Under the pieces are notes generated by a model. That model was not told the origin of the DNA. It made no database searches and was given only the letters and a program-made list of their open reading frames with translations. Source: JADCRZ01 sp037718865 (GTDB lineage: Bacteria; Bacteroidota; Bacteroidia; Chitinophagales; Chitinophagaceae). Taken from it: a DNA stretch of 64,000 nucleotides. The position numbers were made by a program, and so were the translations under genes. Location of the stretch: contig JBBJMP010000001.1 of assembly GCA_037718865.1 (NCBI GenBank), forward strand, positions 1 to 64,000. The letters are read 5' to 3'. Shown here piece by piece: positions 35,201 to 42,500 of the stretch. The first letter of the stretch is position 1. Every line of letters starts with the position of its first letter.

Positions 35201-36192
35201 TTAACGTAAATACCCGGTACTTCTATAAGATCAGCGCTGTAAACGGAGCAACCCAGTCAGAGTTCAGCAATGTGGGTAGTGCTACAACGCCAAATACAAC
35301 CGTGCTGATCAATTTAACCTGGAGGTATCCGGCAGGACTGCCCTGGAATAATACGGCGACAAATCCCCAGTTAGGTGATCGTTTTGCCAACCTTTTCGAC
35401 GATCAGAATAACAATACTGGCATGGCCTTAAACCTATTGGGCTATTTCAACGGCGAGTTTTACGGAGGTATGAATACGGGAAATAATTCAGGCATCTTCC
35501 CCGATCAGGTGTTGATCGGTAGTTACTGGATTGATAACGGTCAGATATCACCGCTTAAACTTGACGGTCTTGATCAGACTAAAAAGTACAGGGTCGGATT
35601 CCTTGGAAGTACTGACTGGACAGGCGAATTAACGTCGACGCTGACCATCAATGGAAAAACGGTTTATCTGAATTCACACAAGAACATATCGAAGGTTGTT
35701 TATATCAACGATATCAGCCCGAACGGTGATGGTGAAATATTGATGAGTTTCAGCGCTACAGGAACGTATGGTCATTTAGGTGCCCTTGTCATCCAATCAT
35801 ATACACCCTACACCGATAATGGCGGAGCCGCCCCACAAACTCCAAACAGGGTGGTACAAAATGTACAGGTCACGCAAGAGCTGAATAAGAATACAGCTAA
35901 TGATGGCAGCGGCAAAGAGAAGCTGCAAAACCTGAAAGCCTTCCCTAATCCTTTTGAGGATAAGTTCAATATAACTTTTGATAAAGTTATATCTGCAAAA
36001 AAACTGACCGTTGAAGTATTTAGCCTGGCAGGACAAGCCTTGTACCGTAACGAGTACAGTGTAGCTGCCGGCTTAGGAATTGTGACTGTAAAAATACCGG
36101 GCAACAGTCTTCAACCGGGATTATATCTGGCGAGGATTTCTGAAAATGGCAGATTGGCCAGGGAATTTAAACTTGTTAAAATTAAAAAGTAA
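29227..36192 (+). CDS. giant secreted alpha/beta-hydrolase adhesin, paralogue A (T9SS)
   Basis: This is a 2321-aa protein from ATG 29227. An in-frame upstream ATG at 29179 precedes the real signal peptide MKKLYLLILTIVAFQAFTAN. Domains in order: esterase-like alpha/beta-hydrolase (residues ~25-275, GLSSGG with Ser176, Asp226 in GGKDTNP, His258 in EQGHG), two Ig-like domains, two FnIII, one PA14 (SYKYYEGAW ... SDDGSKLYIG ... GGGEAMQVWWSS), FnIII, a LamG-like domain (LLFDGVNDYRDIG), FnIII, two cadherin-like domains, and three copies of an unnamed domain marked by PWNN and SGI(Y/F)PD, with FnIII and cadherin-like domains between them. The T9SS sorting tail is FPNPFEDKFNITF ... LQPGLYLARI. It is probably a surface enzyme that binds and de-esterifies a polysaccharide (inference). 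A strong terminator follows. Confidence 0.85.
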   Translation: MKKLYLLILTIVAFQAFTANGQTNPFNPTDPDVVFTSTNRPPAPAYGPIAKWGHTQRMNWTTTSFKSYYYKGMVFRLKFPKTYQHNTADGKKYPISLFFHGLGERGDLYDNEWSMYHGGKEWRDNVDNNKFDGFVLYHQSENGYHSYYFQRLVELIDSLSKHVKVDIDRVFLHGLSSGGQGVFDFLAAYPKTISHTAPLCAAQTEDVPDQIKYIHIPIWGFFGGKDTNPTLSNAEYVVGEFKNKGGNIKMTVYPEQGHGIWYSAWADPGFVPFMNAGHKANPLVFFGRTEYCVGDAISVKMGLTSGFNAYEWQKDGVNIAGATSNQITVTQLGTYRVRFKRTATSTWSEYSPTPVVVKYKAVTQTPAIQITGLKSKVLPSPDGSTTTPLEIPGGYASYEWRRVSDNVVVSTQSTYNAAPGQYKAKVTEQYGCSAEFSPVFTVISSNGANAPDAAKNLVAIANSKTSIQLDWSDNPNAPNNETGFEIYRSTTAGGPYSLIMINPANSLSFLDQGLLSNNSYSYIVRSVNSNGAAVNSNEATTATNVDDSPPSAPSNLRFVGASPSSVSLQWDASIDDIGISKYDIYIDGQKAYTTDKSPFTANNLTNRQTYNFTVRARDLAGNLSALSNQVTATAKISGLSYKYYEGAWNALPDFNALTPVKTGNSVNVDISVRNRSDNFAILWQGFIIIPASASYTFETTSDDGSKLYIGPYNHTSTALVNNDGLHGSQFRTGTITLQAGVYPISITYFEQGGGEAMQVWWSSVAAGIPRQQIPNSAFTETVSLPEAAPIAPSGLQATTVSFDKINLQWTDNSSNETGFEIVRSTTAGGVFSTITTVGSNIQTFTDNTGIQAQTRYFYKVRAIGAYGESVYSSNYLNASFKLNNDYTDFSGNGRTLSGSINPPSFSAADKQEGSHSLLFDGVNDYRDIGGGTGNFTRELHTARTVSLWMKSELNTGTRLIFELGGSDNGLALRLNGVNLEVGIASNNSRSTISALFNSLAWKHVTVTYNANAVFLYVDGVQVASKTNLTFTQVNASSSSSRLATQNGTNAFNANPTGFFKGYMDDLSYFTSALSPADVEALKNGTFVTSSAVTANLPAIPVDPTSLVASAASSNLNNLVWSDNSDNESGFEIYRSVNNNNNYRLLASVPGSTGGSVNYADSSLFANVLYYYKVRAIGLGGNSGYSNESQSKTSNGNPVLAPIASFTMKYGTQVNVSVYAEDNDGDPITLAVTNLPAFASFTDNGNGTASLVFSPAIANQGNYPNITVTATDANSGTSNSTFTVIVNNNNPPTLNAIANSTIDEGSTAVINLSASDQDGNTGLTWSGANFPAFVTLAGNANGTAQVTLNPGYASSGAYTVQITVQDPQGGSATRPFTITVNDKNPNTRFLVNLVYNSTGPTPWNNMTASSIANLKNTDNQSTTVGVQFSTPGWWQPWNLGATTGNNSGVYPDAVMRDYYYFGIYGGPETVNATVSGLTPGKVYNFKFFASSTWTGFPDNGTTIYTIGSKSASLAVQNNTQNTANISGVMPDGTGKIVFTMSKAPGTPLGYLNAFEFETIFDDGSAPAAPKDLKATLLQGTGVKLTWLDVAFNETRYNVYRSTDSLGTYDLLNPAATNPNDSSYNDNTTGALTKYYYKVKAFNTNGDSEFSTIAGITTSNNNPQVSTIQDVVVKTQNTVNVPFTATDNPGDVVIVTASLPSFATLQNVGGGNYNIVLAPSNGDIGVFNASVTATDSYGGTATDHFQILVNDRNTSSIFINFGPDGATAPLPWNNSLGYTFAGRVVPNLKDDAGNNSGVSLTYVDGWSGSLDYGFNTGNNSGIYPDAVLKSSLYEASVTAKRMQLSGLDPSKLYNIVALGSVNAGFDASSTYTVGLQSVVLNASFNSTKSVQLNGISPDPGGKIILNITKNASSTYGYLNAIVIQSYDASASILSPKDLFVEPVHNSRTTLKLQWADRSATEASMQVWRSTSLNGSYTLEATLPANSTSHTSVGLNVNTRYFYKISAVNGATQSEFSNVGSATTPNTTVLINLTWRYPAGLPWNNTATNPQLGDRFANLFDDQNNNTGMALNLLGYFNGEFYGGMNTGNNSGIFPDQVLIGSYWIDNGQISPLKLDGLDQTKKYRVGFLGSTDWTGELTSTLTINGKTVYLNSHKNISKVVYINDISPNGDGEILMSFSATGTYGHLGALVIQSYTPYTDNGGAAPQTPNRVVQNVQVTQELNKNTANDGSGKEKLQNLKAFPNPFEDKFNITFDKVISAKKLTVEVFSLAGQALYRNEYSVAAGLGIVTVKIPGNSLQPGLYLARISENGRLAREFKLVKIKK
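33385..33900 (+). other. PWNN domain, copy 1 (paralogue A)
   Basis: About 170 residues begin RFLVNLVYNSTGPTPWNN and include TGNNSGVYPDAVM and a terminal GYLNAFEFE. Members share PWNN, N-(S/T)G, SG-x-(Y/F)-PD and a final G-(Y/H)-L-(N/G)-A strand. It resembles a jelly-roll carbohydrate-binding module but is not one I can name. Confidence 0.55.
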
Positions 36193-36215
36193 CTAAATTA
36201 CTCCTACTGATTTCA

Positions 36216-36250
36216 GATCCGGCACCCTCAAAGTGCCGGATCTTTTTTTT
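36216..36250 (+). terminator. intrinsic terminator after paralogue A
   Basis: A 10-bp perfect stem GATCCGGCAC (36216-36225) / GTGCCGGATC (36233-36242) has a 7-nt loop and 8 Ts. The stem is almost identical to the one after paralogue B. Confidence 0.93.
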
Positions 36251-36726
36251 ATACCAATCTATATCATCATTGTAAACGTATGTTTTTTTTAGGCTGGCAT
36301 CTAGTGGATTAAAAACCCAACGGAGCCTGATATCCGGGATACCAACCAGCCCTTTACTGCTGTTAAACCGTTTATGTGGAAAAAATTACCGCTATAGGGT
36401 ATTGACAATACAATTAAAAAGTGTTTATTTTGTACTGTTAATTCAAAGAAACTCGACTGAGACTAATAGGTGAAAATATTTTTTATTTAAATCGTTATCA
36501 GTTTTTATATATTTTTCACTAAGTTTTTGCCCTTTTAATATTATTTTCGACACGTGCCATCCATTCCATGAAATTCCAATACTATTATTCATCATACTAC
36601 GTTTTGTTTTAGAAAATTAGTTTGTTCTTCCAAATCCTCGCAAGAAAAGTTTTAATCATTTCGGTTAATCGATCTCCTATTAATTCCAACGCTTATTAAT
36701 CTGTTTATTAAACTCAACCTCACAAA
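36251..36726 (+). promoter_or_regulatory. leader/promoter region of paralogue B
   Basis: No ORF is seen. TTG at 36412-36414, then 21 nt, then TATTTTG (36436-36442) resembles a Bacteroidota promoter lacking one base of TAnnTTTG, and predicts a leader of about 280 nt. ATACTACGT at 36594-36602, with surrounding CCATCC...TGAAAT..CC similarity, repeats the leader of paralogue A at the same distance from the start codon. Confidence 0.45.
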
Positions 36727-39700
36727 ATGAAAATTATTTTACTTACCCTGGCTTTATTGTTGGCTAAAGTAACGTTGGTAAATGCACAAAGCCCATTTGA
36801 TCCGGCTGACCCGGATGTGGTATTCACAAGTTCGAACAGGCCACCTGTTCCTGCTTATGGCCCTGTTGTAAAGTGGGGACATTCTCAGAATTTAAACTGG
36901 GGAGGAACCGGCTCAACATCTTTCAAATCGTATTATTACAAGGGAATGGCCTTCCGGCTTAAATTCCCCAAAACGTATCAGCACAATGTTGCAGACGGGA
37001 AGAAATACCCGGTTTCTTTTTTCTTCCATGGTTTGGGAGATAAAGGAGACGTTTATGATAATGAATGGCAGCTTGTTGCCGGTGGCAAGGAGTTCCGCGA
37101 CAGGGTAGATAACGGAGAATACGATGGTTTTCTTTTTTATCACCAAAGCGACAACGGATATCATAGTTATTATTTTCAAAGGCTTGTTGAATTAATCGAT
37201 TTACTGACTCAGCACGTTAAAGTAGATCCCGACCGCGTATTTCTTCATGGTTTGTCTTCAGGCGGGCAAAGCGTATGGGATTTTTTGGCTTATGCGCCAA
37301 AATCCATTAGCCACACTGCACCACTTTGTGCCGCACAAACAGAAGACGTTCCGGATCAGCTTAGCTATATACATATACCCATTTGGGGATTTTTTGGTGG
37401 AAAAGACACCAATCCGACCTTGTCAACTGCAGAATATGTTGTAGGAGAATTTAAAAATAAAGGTGGAAATATTAAAATGACGGTATACCCCGAAATCGGG
37501 CATGCCGTATGGTATCCATCCTGGGCCGATCCAGGTTTTGTTCCTTTTATGAATGCCGGCCATAAGGCCAATCCCCTGGTATTTTTTGGACGCACTGAAT
37601 TTTGTTCCGGCGATCCCATCAATGTTAAGCTGGGGCTAACACCTGGTTTTGCCGCTTATGAGTGGCAGAGAGACAATGTTACTATTGCTTCTACTAATGA
37701 AATTACCGTATCAACACTAGGTACTTATAAAGCAAGGTTCAAAAGAACGGCAGCATCCAACTGGTCAGAGTATTCTCCGTCCCCTGTTGTTATAAAAATT
37801 AAAGCGCCGACTCAAACTCCGGCAATTCAAATCACTGGTATTAAAAGTAGAGTAGTTCCTTCTCCGGACGGAAGTACCACAACACCGTTAGAGCTGCCAA
37901 ACGGGTATACTTCTTACGAATGGAGAAGAGTAAGCGATAATGCAGTGGTAAGTAATCAACGGACGTTTAATGCTCCGGTAGGTACTTATAATGCAAGGGT
38001 TACGGAACAATTCGGTTGTTCCTCTATTTCTTCTGCGAACTTTTCCGTAATCAGCGCCAGTGGTGCCAATGCACCCGAAGCAGCAAGGACTCTCGCAGCT
38101 ACCGGTAACTCGAGAACAACAGTACAACTAACCTGGGCACAGAATGCGTCTCCAGACGAGACCGGATTTGAGATTTATAGAAGCTTAACTGCAGGTGGCC
38201 CTTATACATTAATTACCATTACTCCTGCAAATAACCTGTCATACCTTGACCAGGGATTACAACCAAATACCGATTACTATTATATAGTCCGTGCGGTTAA
38301 CAATAATGGTGCAGCACTCAACAGCAATGAGGCAACAGCAAAAACCCAGGTAGATAGTTCACCACCGACGACACCTTCTAACCTCGCCAATGTGGGTGGT
38401 TCACAAACTTCCGTATCGTTGCAATGGACTCCTTCCACTGATGATGTGGGTGTTACTAAATATGATATCTATATTAATGGGCAGAAGGCGTATAGCACTG
38501 ACAAAACAAATTATGTGGTTTATAACCTGGTTGATGGCCAGTCGTACGTTTTTACCGTAAGGGCCCGCGATCAGGCAGGTAACCTTTCCGGGTTTAGCAA
38601 TCAGATCAGTTCCGGGACACAGGCAAACGGTGGCTTAAATTATAAGTATTACGAAGGAACGTGGGATAGGGTACCTAATTTTGCTGCACTGACACCCATA
38701 AAGACCGGAAATTCTCCTAACGTTGATCTGAGTATTAGAAACAGGAGTGATAATTTCGCTGTTGTGTGGACTGGTTTTATCAATATTCCGACCAGTGGCA
38801 GTTATATTTTTGAAACAGCTTCAGATGATGGAAGCCGGCTACATATCGACGGAAGTGAAATAGTGAATAATGACTATGCGCATGCCAAAGAATTCAGAAC
38901 CGGAACCGTAACATTATCCAAAGGGCTTCATGCCATTACCATCAGTTACTTTGAAGCAGGTGGTGGTGAAACAATGGAAGTATGGTGGTCATCATCTGTT
39001 GCCGGTATTAGCAGACAACAGATTCCCTCAAGTGCATTTACCAATTCTACGCCTCCGCCTCCGCCTCCGCCGGCAAATGGCCTGAATTACCAATATTATG
39101 AAGGTACCGGATGGTATCAGATCCCTGATTTTAATACGATGACCCCGATCAAATCTGGCAATTCAGCTAATATTGATTTGGGAATCAGGAACAGGAATGA
39201 CAATTTCGCAGTCCTCTGGACCGGGTCCATTAATATTCCGGCTGCAGGCAGTTATACCTTCGAAACAGTTTCAGATGATGGAAGCCGGTTAAATATAGAT
39301 GGAGTTGAAGTAGTAAACAATGATTATGCGCATGGACCGGAAACCAAGACCGGAACTGTATCATTAACCAAAGGACTTCATGCAATAACCATCAGTTACT
39401 TTGAAGCAGGAGGTGGAGAAACCATGCAAATCTGGTGGTCATCCGGCAGCATTTCCAGGCAGCAAATTCCTGATGTCGCCTTTACGAATACAGCTGTCCC
39501 TGATCCAACACCAACACCTGTAACGGGATTAACTTATAAATATTACGAAGGAACCGGATGGTATCAGTTGCCTGACTTTAATGGAATGACACCCGTTAAA
39601 TCCGGGAATTCAGCTAACGTTGATCTGAGCGTAAGAAACAGGGATGACGATTTCGCCATGCTCTGGACAGGATCAATTAATATCCCGGTTACTGGCAGCT

Positions 39701-42405
39701 ATACCTTCGAGACAGTTTCAGATGACGGAAGCCGGTTATCTATAGACGGTAATGTAGTCGTGAATAACGATTACTTACACGGTCCGGAATCAAAAAGCGG
39801 AGCTGTTTCATTAGCCAAAGGCATTCATACCATTACCATCAGTTATTTTGAAAGAGGTGGTGGGGAAACCATGCAGATCTGGTGGGCATCGGCAGCTGCC
39901 AGCATATCAAGGCAGCAAATTCCAAACAGTGCATTTACCGGAACGCCTTCACCTGATCCAACCCCAACAAACGGTTTAAATTACAATTATTATGAAGGTA
40001 CAGGCTGGAACCAGCTGCCAGACTTTAATTCGCTGACACCGGTTAAATCCGGAAATTCAGCAAATGTTGATCTGAGCATTAGAAACAGGAATGACGATTT
40101 CGCCGTCCTCTGGACCGGTACCATTCATATTCCGACTGCAGCTAGTTATACTTTTGAGACAGTTTCAGATGATGGAAGCAAGTTATCCATAGATGGAGTT
40201 GAAGTAGTGAATAATGATTATGCGCATGGACCGGAAGTCAAAACCGGAACTGTTTCATTATCCAAAGGGCCGCATACTATTACTATCACTTATTTCGAAA
40301 AAGGTGGTGGTGAAACCATGCAGATCTGGTGGTCTTCAGCAGCAGCCAACATAACAAGGCAACAAATTCCGAACAGTGCCTTTATTGTACCAACGTCAGC
40401 CAATAATAATCCGGCGCTGACAGACGTTCAAAATCAGTCAATAAGAGTAAATACCACAACAAACCTGGGTTTCACAGCAACTGACGCTGACCAGGGCGAT
40501 ATTGTAACGGTGACTGCCAGCCTTCCAGCTTTCGCAACTCTGCAGAACCTGGGCAGCGGTACCTATAATATCGTATTGTCTCCAACCAATGCACATATCG
40601 GTACGCATAACGCGACAATTACAGCGACCGACAATAAGGGAGGAGCAACCAGCGACCAATTCCAGATCCAGGTCAATGCCAGCAATACTACCTCGGTATA
40701 TGTAAACCTGGGATCTGATGCTTCTGTGGCTCCATCGCCATGGAACAACATACTTGGCTATCCGTTTGCAGGTAGAGTGATACCCGATCTTAAGGATGCA
40801 ACCGGAGCCAACACGGGTATGAGCTTCACGTACGTTGACGGCTGGGCAAATACACTTGATTTTGGATTCATTTCAGGCAACAACTCGGGCATTTTCCCGG
40901 ATGTTGTGTTGAAGAGTTCTATTTATGACGCTTCTACCAGTTCCAAAAGGATAACACTGAGCGGTTTAAATCCGGCTAAATTGTATAACATAGCCCTGCT
41001 GGGCAGCGTAGATGCAGGTTTTGACGCCAGTTCTTCCTACAATGCAGGTTCGCAAACCGTTGTGTTGAATGCTTCTTATAACAGTACCAAAGCGGTACAA
41101 CTGAACGGCCTGAATCCAAGTGCAGCGGGTGAGATCACCGTCAACGTCAGTAAAAACGCCAGTGCTTCGTACAGTTACCTTAATGCATTGGTCATTGAGT
41201 CATACGATAACGTACCAGGCATTCAGAATCCGGAGAAATTATTTGTTGAACCGGTACACAATTCCAAATCCACGTTGAAGCTGGAATGGGCTGACAGGTC
41301 GTCTAATGAAGCTGGTATGGAGGTTTGGAGATCGACTTCATCCAGTGGAATTTACGCTTTGGTAGCTTCACTGCCTGTCAATACTACCAGTTACACTAAT
41401 ACCGGCCTTACGCCGAATACCAAGTATTTCTATAAGGTGCGTGCTGTCAATGGCTCTAGTCAGTCTGAGTTCAGCAGTGCAGTAAGCGCTACCACGCCCA
41501 GCTCAACAGTGCTGATCAATTTAACCTGGCAGTATATTGCCGGTGCGCCTTGGAATAATACAGCAACAAATCCGCAGATCGGCGATCGCTTTGCAAACCT
41601 GGTGGATGATCAATCGAATAATACAGGTATGGCATTAAGCATCCTTGGATATTTCAATGGCGAGTTTTATGGTGGCATGAATACAGGCAACAATTCTGGA
41701 ATCTTCCCGGATAATGTGTTGTTCAGTAGCTATTGGGTTGATAACGGCCAGGTAACCCCGCTAAAACTGGATGGTCTGGACCAGACCAAAAAGTACAGGG
41801 TTGGATTCCTGGGTAGCACTGACTGGACGGGTGTGTTGACTTCTACCCTGACAATCAATGGACGAACCGTGTACCTGAATTCACACAAGAACATATCGAA
41901 GGTTGTATATATTAATGATATCAGTCCAAATGCCGATGGTGAAATCCTGATGAGTTTCAGCGCCACCGGATCGTACGGACATCTGGGCGCACTCGTTGTG
42001 CAAGCCTATACAGCTTACACAGAAAATGGTGTACCTGCACCCTTGCCGGCCAGTGTTACCTTAAATCAGAAGAAGATTGAAACGGAAGAACTGGTAACCA
42101 AGAACACCGTTAAGGAAGTATTCGGGCAGGATATGATACAAAACCTTAGCGCTTTTCCAAATCCATTTGCTGAAAGCTTCCAGGTGGCTTTTGAAAATTT
42201 AAAATCAGCAAAGAAAGTAACTATTGAAGTGTTTAACCTTTCAGGACAGGCGTTGTATCGCAAAGATTTTAACCTGTCTGCCGGTGCCAATAAGGTTAAT
42301 GTGGTTATGCCAGGCAACAGGCTCCAGCCCGGGGTTTATCTTACCAGGGTAACTCAAAATGGTTTATTAGTCAAAGAATTTAAATTGGTTAAAATAAAAA
42401 ACTAA
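36727..42405 (+). CDS. giant secreted alpha/beta-hydrolase adhesin, paralogue B (T9SS, four PA14)
   Basis: This is an 1892-aa protein with signal peptide MKIILLTLALLLAKVTLVNA. The hydrolase domain (residues ~21-277) has GLSSGG with Ser177, Asp227 and His259, and is closely similar to paralogue A. It continues with two Ig-like domains, two FnIII, four tandem PA14 domains (each with YYEG, SDDGS(R/K)L, NNDY.H and GGGETM.(I/V)WW motifs) joined by Pro-rich linkers, one cadherin-like domain, a PWNN-type domain, FnIII, a second PWNN-type domain and a T9SS tail (FPNPFAESFQVAF ... LQPGVYLTRV). It lacks the LamG region of paralogue A but has three extra PA14 copies. It is most likely a surface-attached glycan-binding esterase. 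The substrate is unknown. Confidence 0.85.
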   Translation: MKIILLTLALLLAKVTLVNAQSPFDPADPDVVFTSSNRPPVPAYGPVVKWGHSQNLNWGGTGSTSFKSYYYKGMAFRLKFPKTYQHNVADGKKYPVSFFFHGLGDKGDVYDNEWQLVAGGKEFRDRVDNGEYDGFLFYHQSDNGYHSYYFQRLVELIDLLTQHVKVDPDRVFLHGLSSGGQSVWDFLAYAPKSISHTAPLCAAQTEDVPDQLSYIHIPIWGFFGGKDTNPTLSTAEYVVGEFKNKGGNIKMTVYPEIGHAVWYPSWADPGFVPFMNAGHKANPLVFFGRTEFCSGDPINVKLGLTPGFAAYEWQRDNVTIASTNEITVSTLGTYKARFKRTAASNWSEYSPSPVVIKIKAPTQTPAIQITGIKSRVVPSPDGSTTTPLELPNGYTSYEWRRVSDNAVVSNQRTFNAPVGTYNARVTEQFGCSSISSANFSVISASGANAPEAARTLAATGNSRTTVQLTWAQNASPDETGFEIYRSLTAGGPYTLITITPANNLSYLDQGLQPNTDYYYIVRAVNNNGAALNSNEATAKTQVDSSPPTTPSNLANVGGSQTSVSLQWTPSTDDVGVTKYDIYINGQKAYSTDKTNYVVYNLVDGQSYVFTVRARDQAGNLSGFSNQISSGTQANGGLNYKYYEGTWDRVPNFAALTPIKTGNSPNVDLSIRNRSDNFAVVWTGFINIPTSGSYIFETASDDGSRLHIDGSEIVNNDYAHAKEFRTGTVTLSKGLHAITISYFEAGGGETMEVWWSSSVAGISRQQIPSSAFTNSTPPPPPPPANGLNYQYYEGTGWYQIPDFNTMTPIKSGNSANIDLGIRNRNDNFAVLWTGSINIPAAGSYTFETVSDDGSRLNIDGVEVVNNDYAHGPETKTGTVSLTKGLHAITISYFEAGGGETMQIWWSSGSISRQQIPDVAFTNTAVPDPTPTPVTGLTYKYYEGTGWYQLPDFNGMTPVKSGNSANVDLSVRNRDDDFAMLWTGSINIPVTGSYTFETVSDDGSRLSIDGNVVVNNDYLHGPESKSGAVSLAKGIHTITISYFERGGGETMQIWWASAAASISRQQIPNSAFTGTPSPDPTPTNGLNYNYYEGTGWNQLPDFNSLTPVKSGNSANVDLSIRNRNDDFAVLWTGTIHIPTAASYTFETVSDDGSKLSIDGVEVVNNDYAHGPEVKTGTVSLSKGPHTITITYFEKGGGETMQIWWSSAAANITRQQIPNSAFIVPTSANNNPALTDVQNQSIRVNTTTNLGFTATDADQGDIVTVTASLPAFATLQNLGSGTYNIVLSPTNAHIGTHNATITATDNKGGATSDQFQIQVNASNTTSVYVNLGSDASVAPSPWNNILGYPFAGRVIPDLKDATGANTGMSFTYVDGWANTLDFGFISGNNSGIFPDVVLKSSIYDASTSSKRITLSGLNPAKLYNIALLGSVDAGFDASSSYNAGSQTVVLNASYNSTKAVQLNGLNPSAAGEITVNVSKNASASYSYLNALVIESYDNVPGIQNPEKLFVEPVHNSKSTLKLEWADRSSNEAGMEVWRSTSSSGIYALVASLPVNTTSYTNTGLTPNTKYFYKVRAVNGSSQSEFSSAVSATTPSSTVLINLTWQYIAGAPWNNTATNPQIGDRFANLVDDQSNNTGMALSILGYFNGEFYGGMNTGNNSGIFPDNVLFSSYWVDNGQVTPLKLDGLDQTKKYRVGFLGSTDWTGVLTSTLTINGRTVYLNSHKNISKVVYINDISPNADGEILMSFSATGSYGHLGALVVQAYTAYTENGVPAPLPASVTLNQKKIETEELVTKNTVKEVFGQDMIQNLSAFPNPFAESFQVAFENLKSAKKVTIEVFNLSGQALYRKDFNLSAGANKVNVVMPGNRLQPGVYLTRVTQNGLLVKEFKLVKIKN
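38632..40395 (+). repeat. four tandem 447-bp repeats encoding PA14 domains
   Basis: Unit starts at 38632, 39079, 39526 and 39973 are exactly 447 nt (149 codons) apart. Each begins with codons for GL(N/T)Y-YYEG, and DNA similarity is high between units. Linkers differ in sequence (PPPPPPPAN, DPTPTPVT, SPDPTPTN) but not in length. The fourth unit lacks the Pro-rich linker and passes into a cadherin-like domain. Confidence 0.85.
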
Positions 42406-42429
42406 CCTAGTCGTTTCTTCTTATAGTAC

Positions 42430-42460
42430 AATCCGGCACCCAAACAGTGCCGGATTTTTT
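42430..42460 (+). terminator. intrinsic terminator after paralogue B
   Basis: A 10-bp stem AATCCGGCAC (42430-42439) / GTGCCGGATT (42447-42456) has a 7-nt loop and then Ts. Nine of ten stem bases are shared with the terminator after paralogue A. Confidence 0.9.
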
Positions 42461-42500
42461 ACTAACTTGCCAGATTAAACCTCCAAATCAATGATTTACT

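Noticed and set aside
36292..36362. GGCTGG...CCAGCC inverted repeat in the leader of paralogue B
   Set aside because: It has only six base pairs over a long spacer and is not seen in the leader of paralogue A. It is likely chance.
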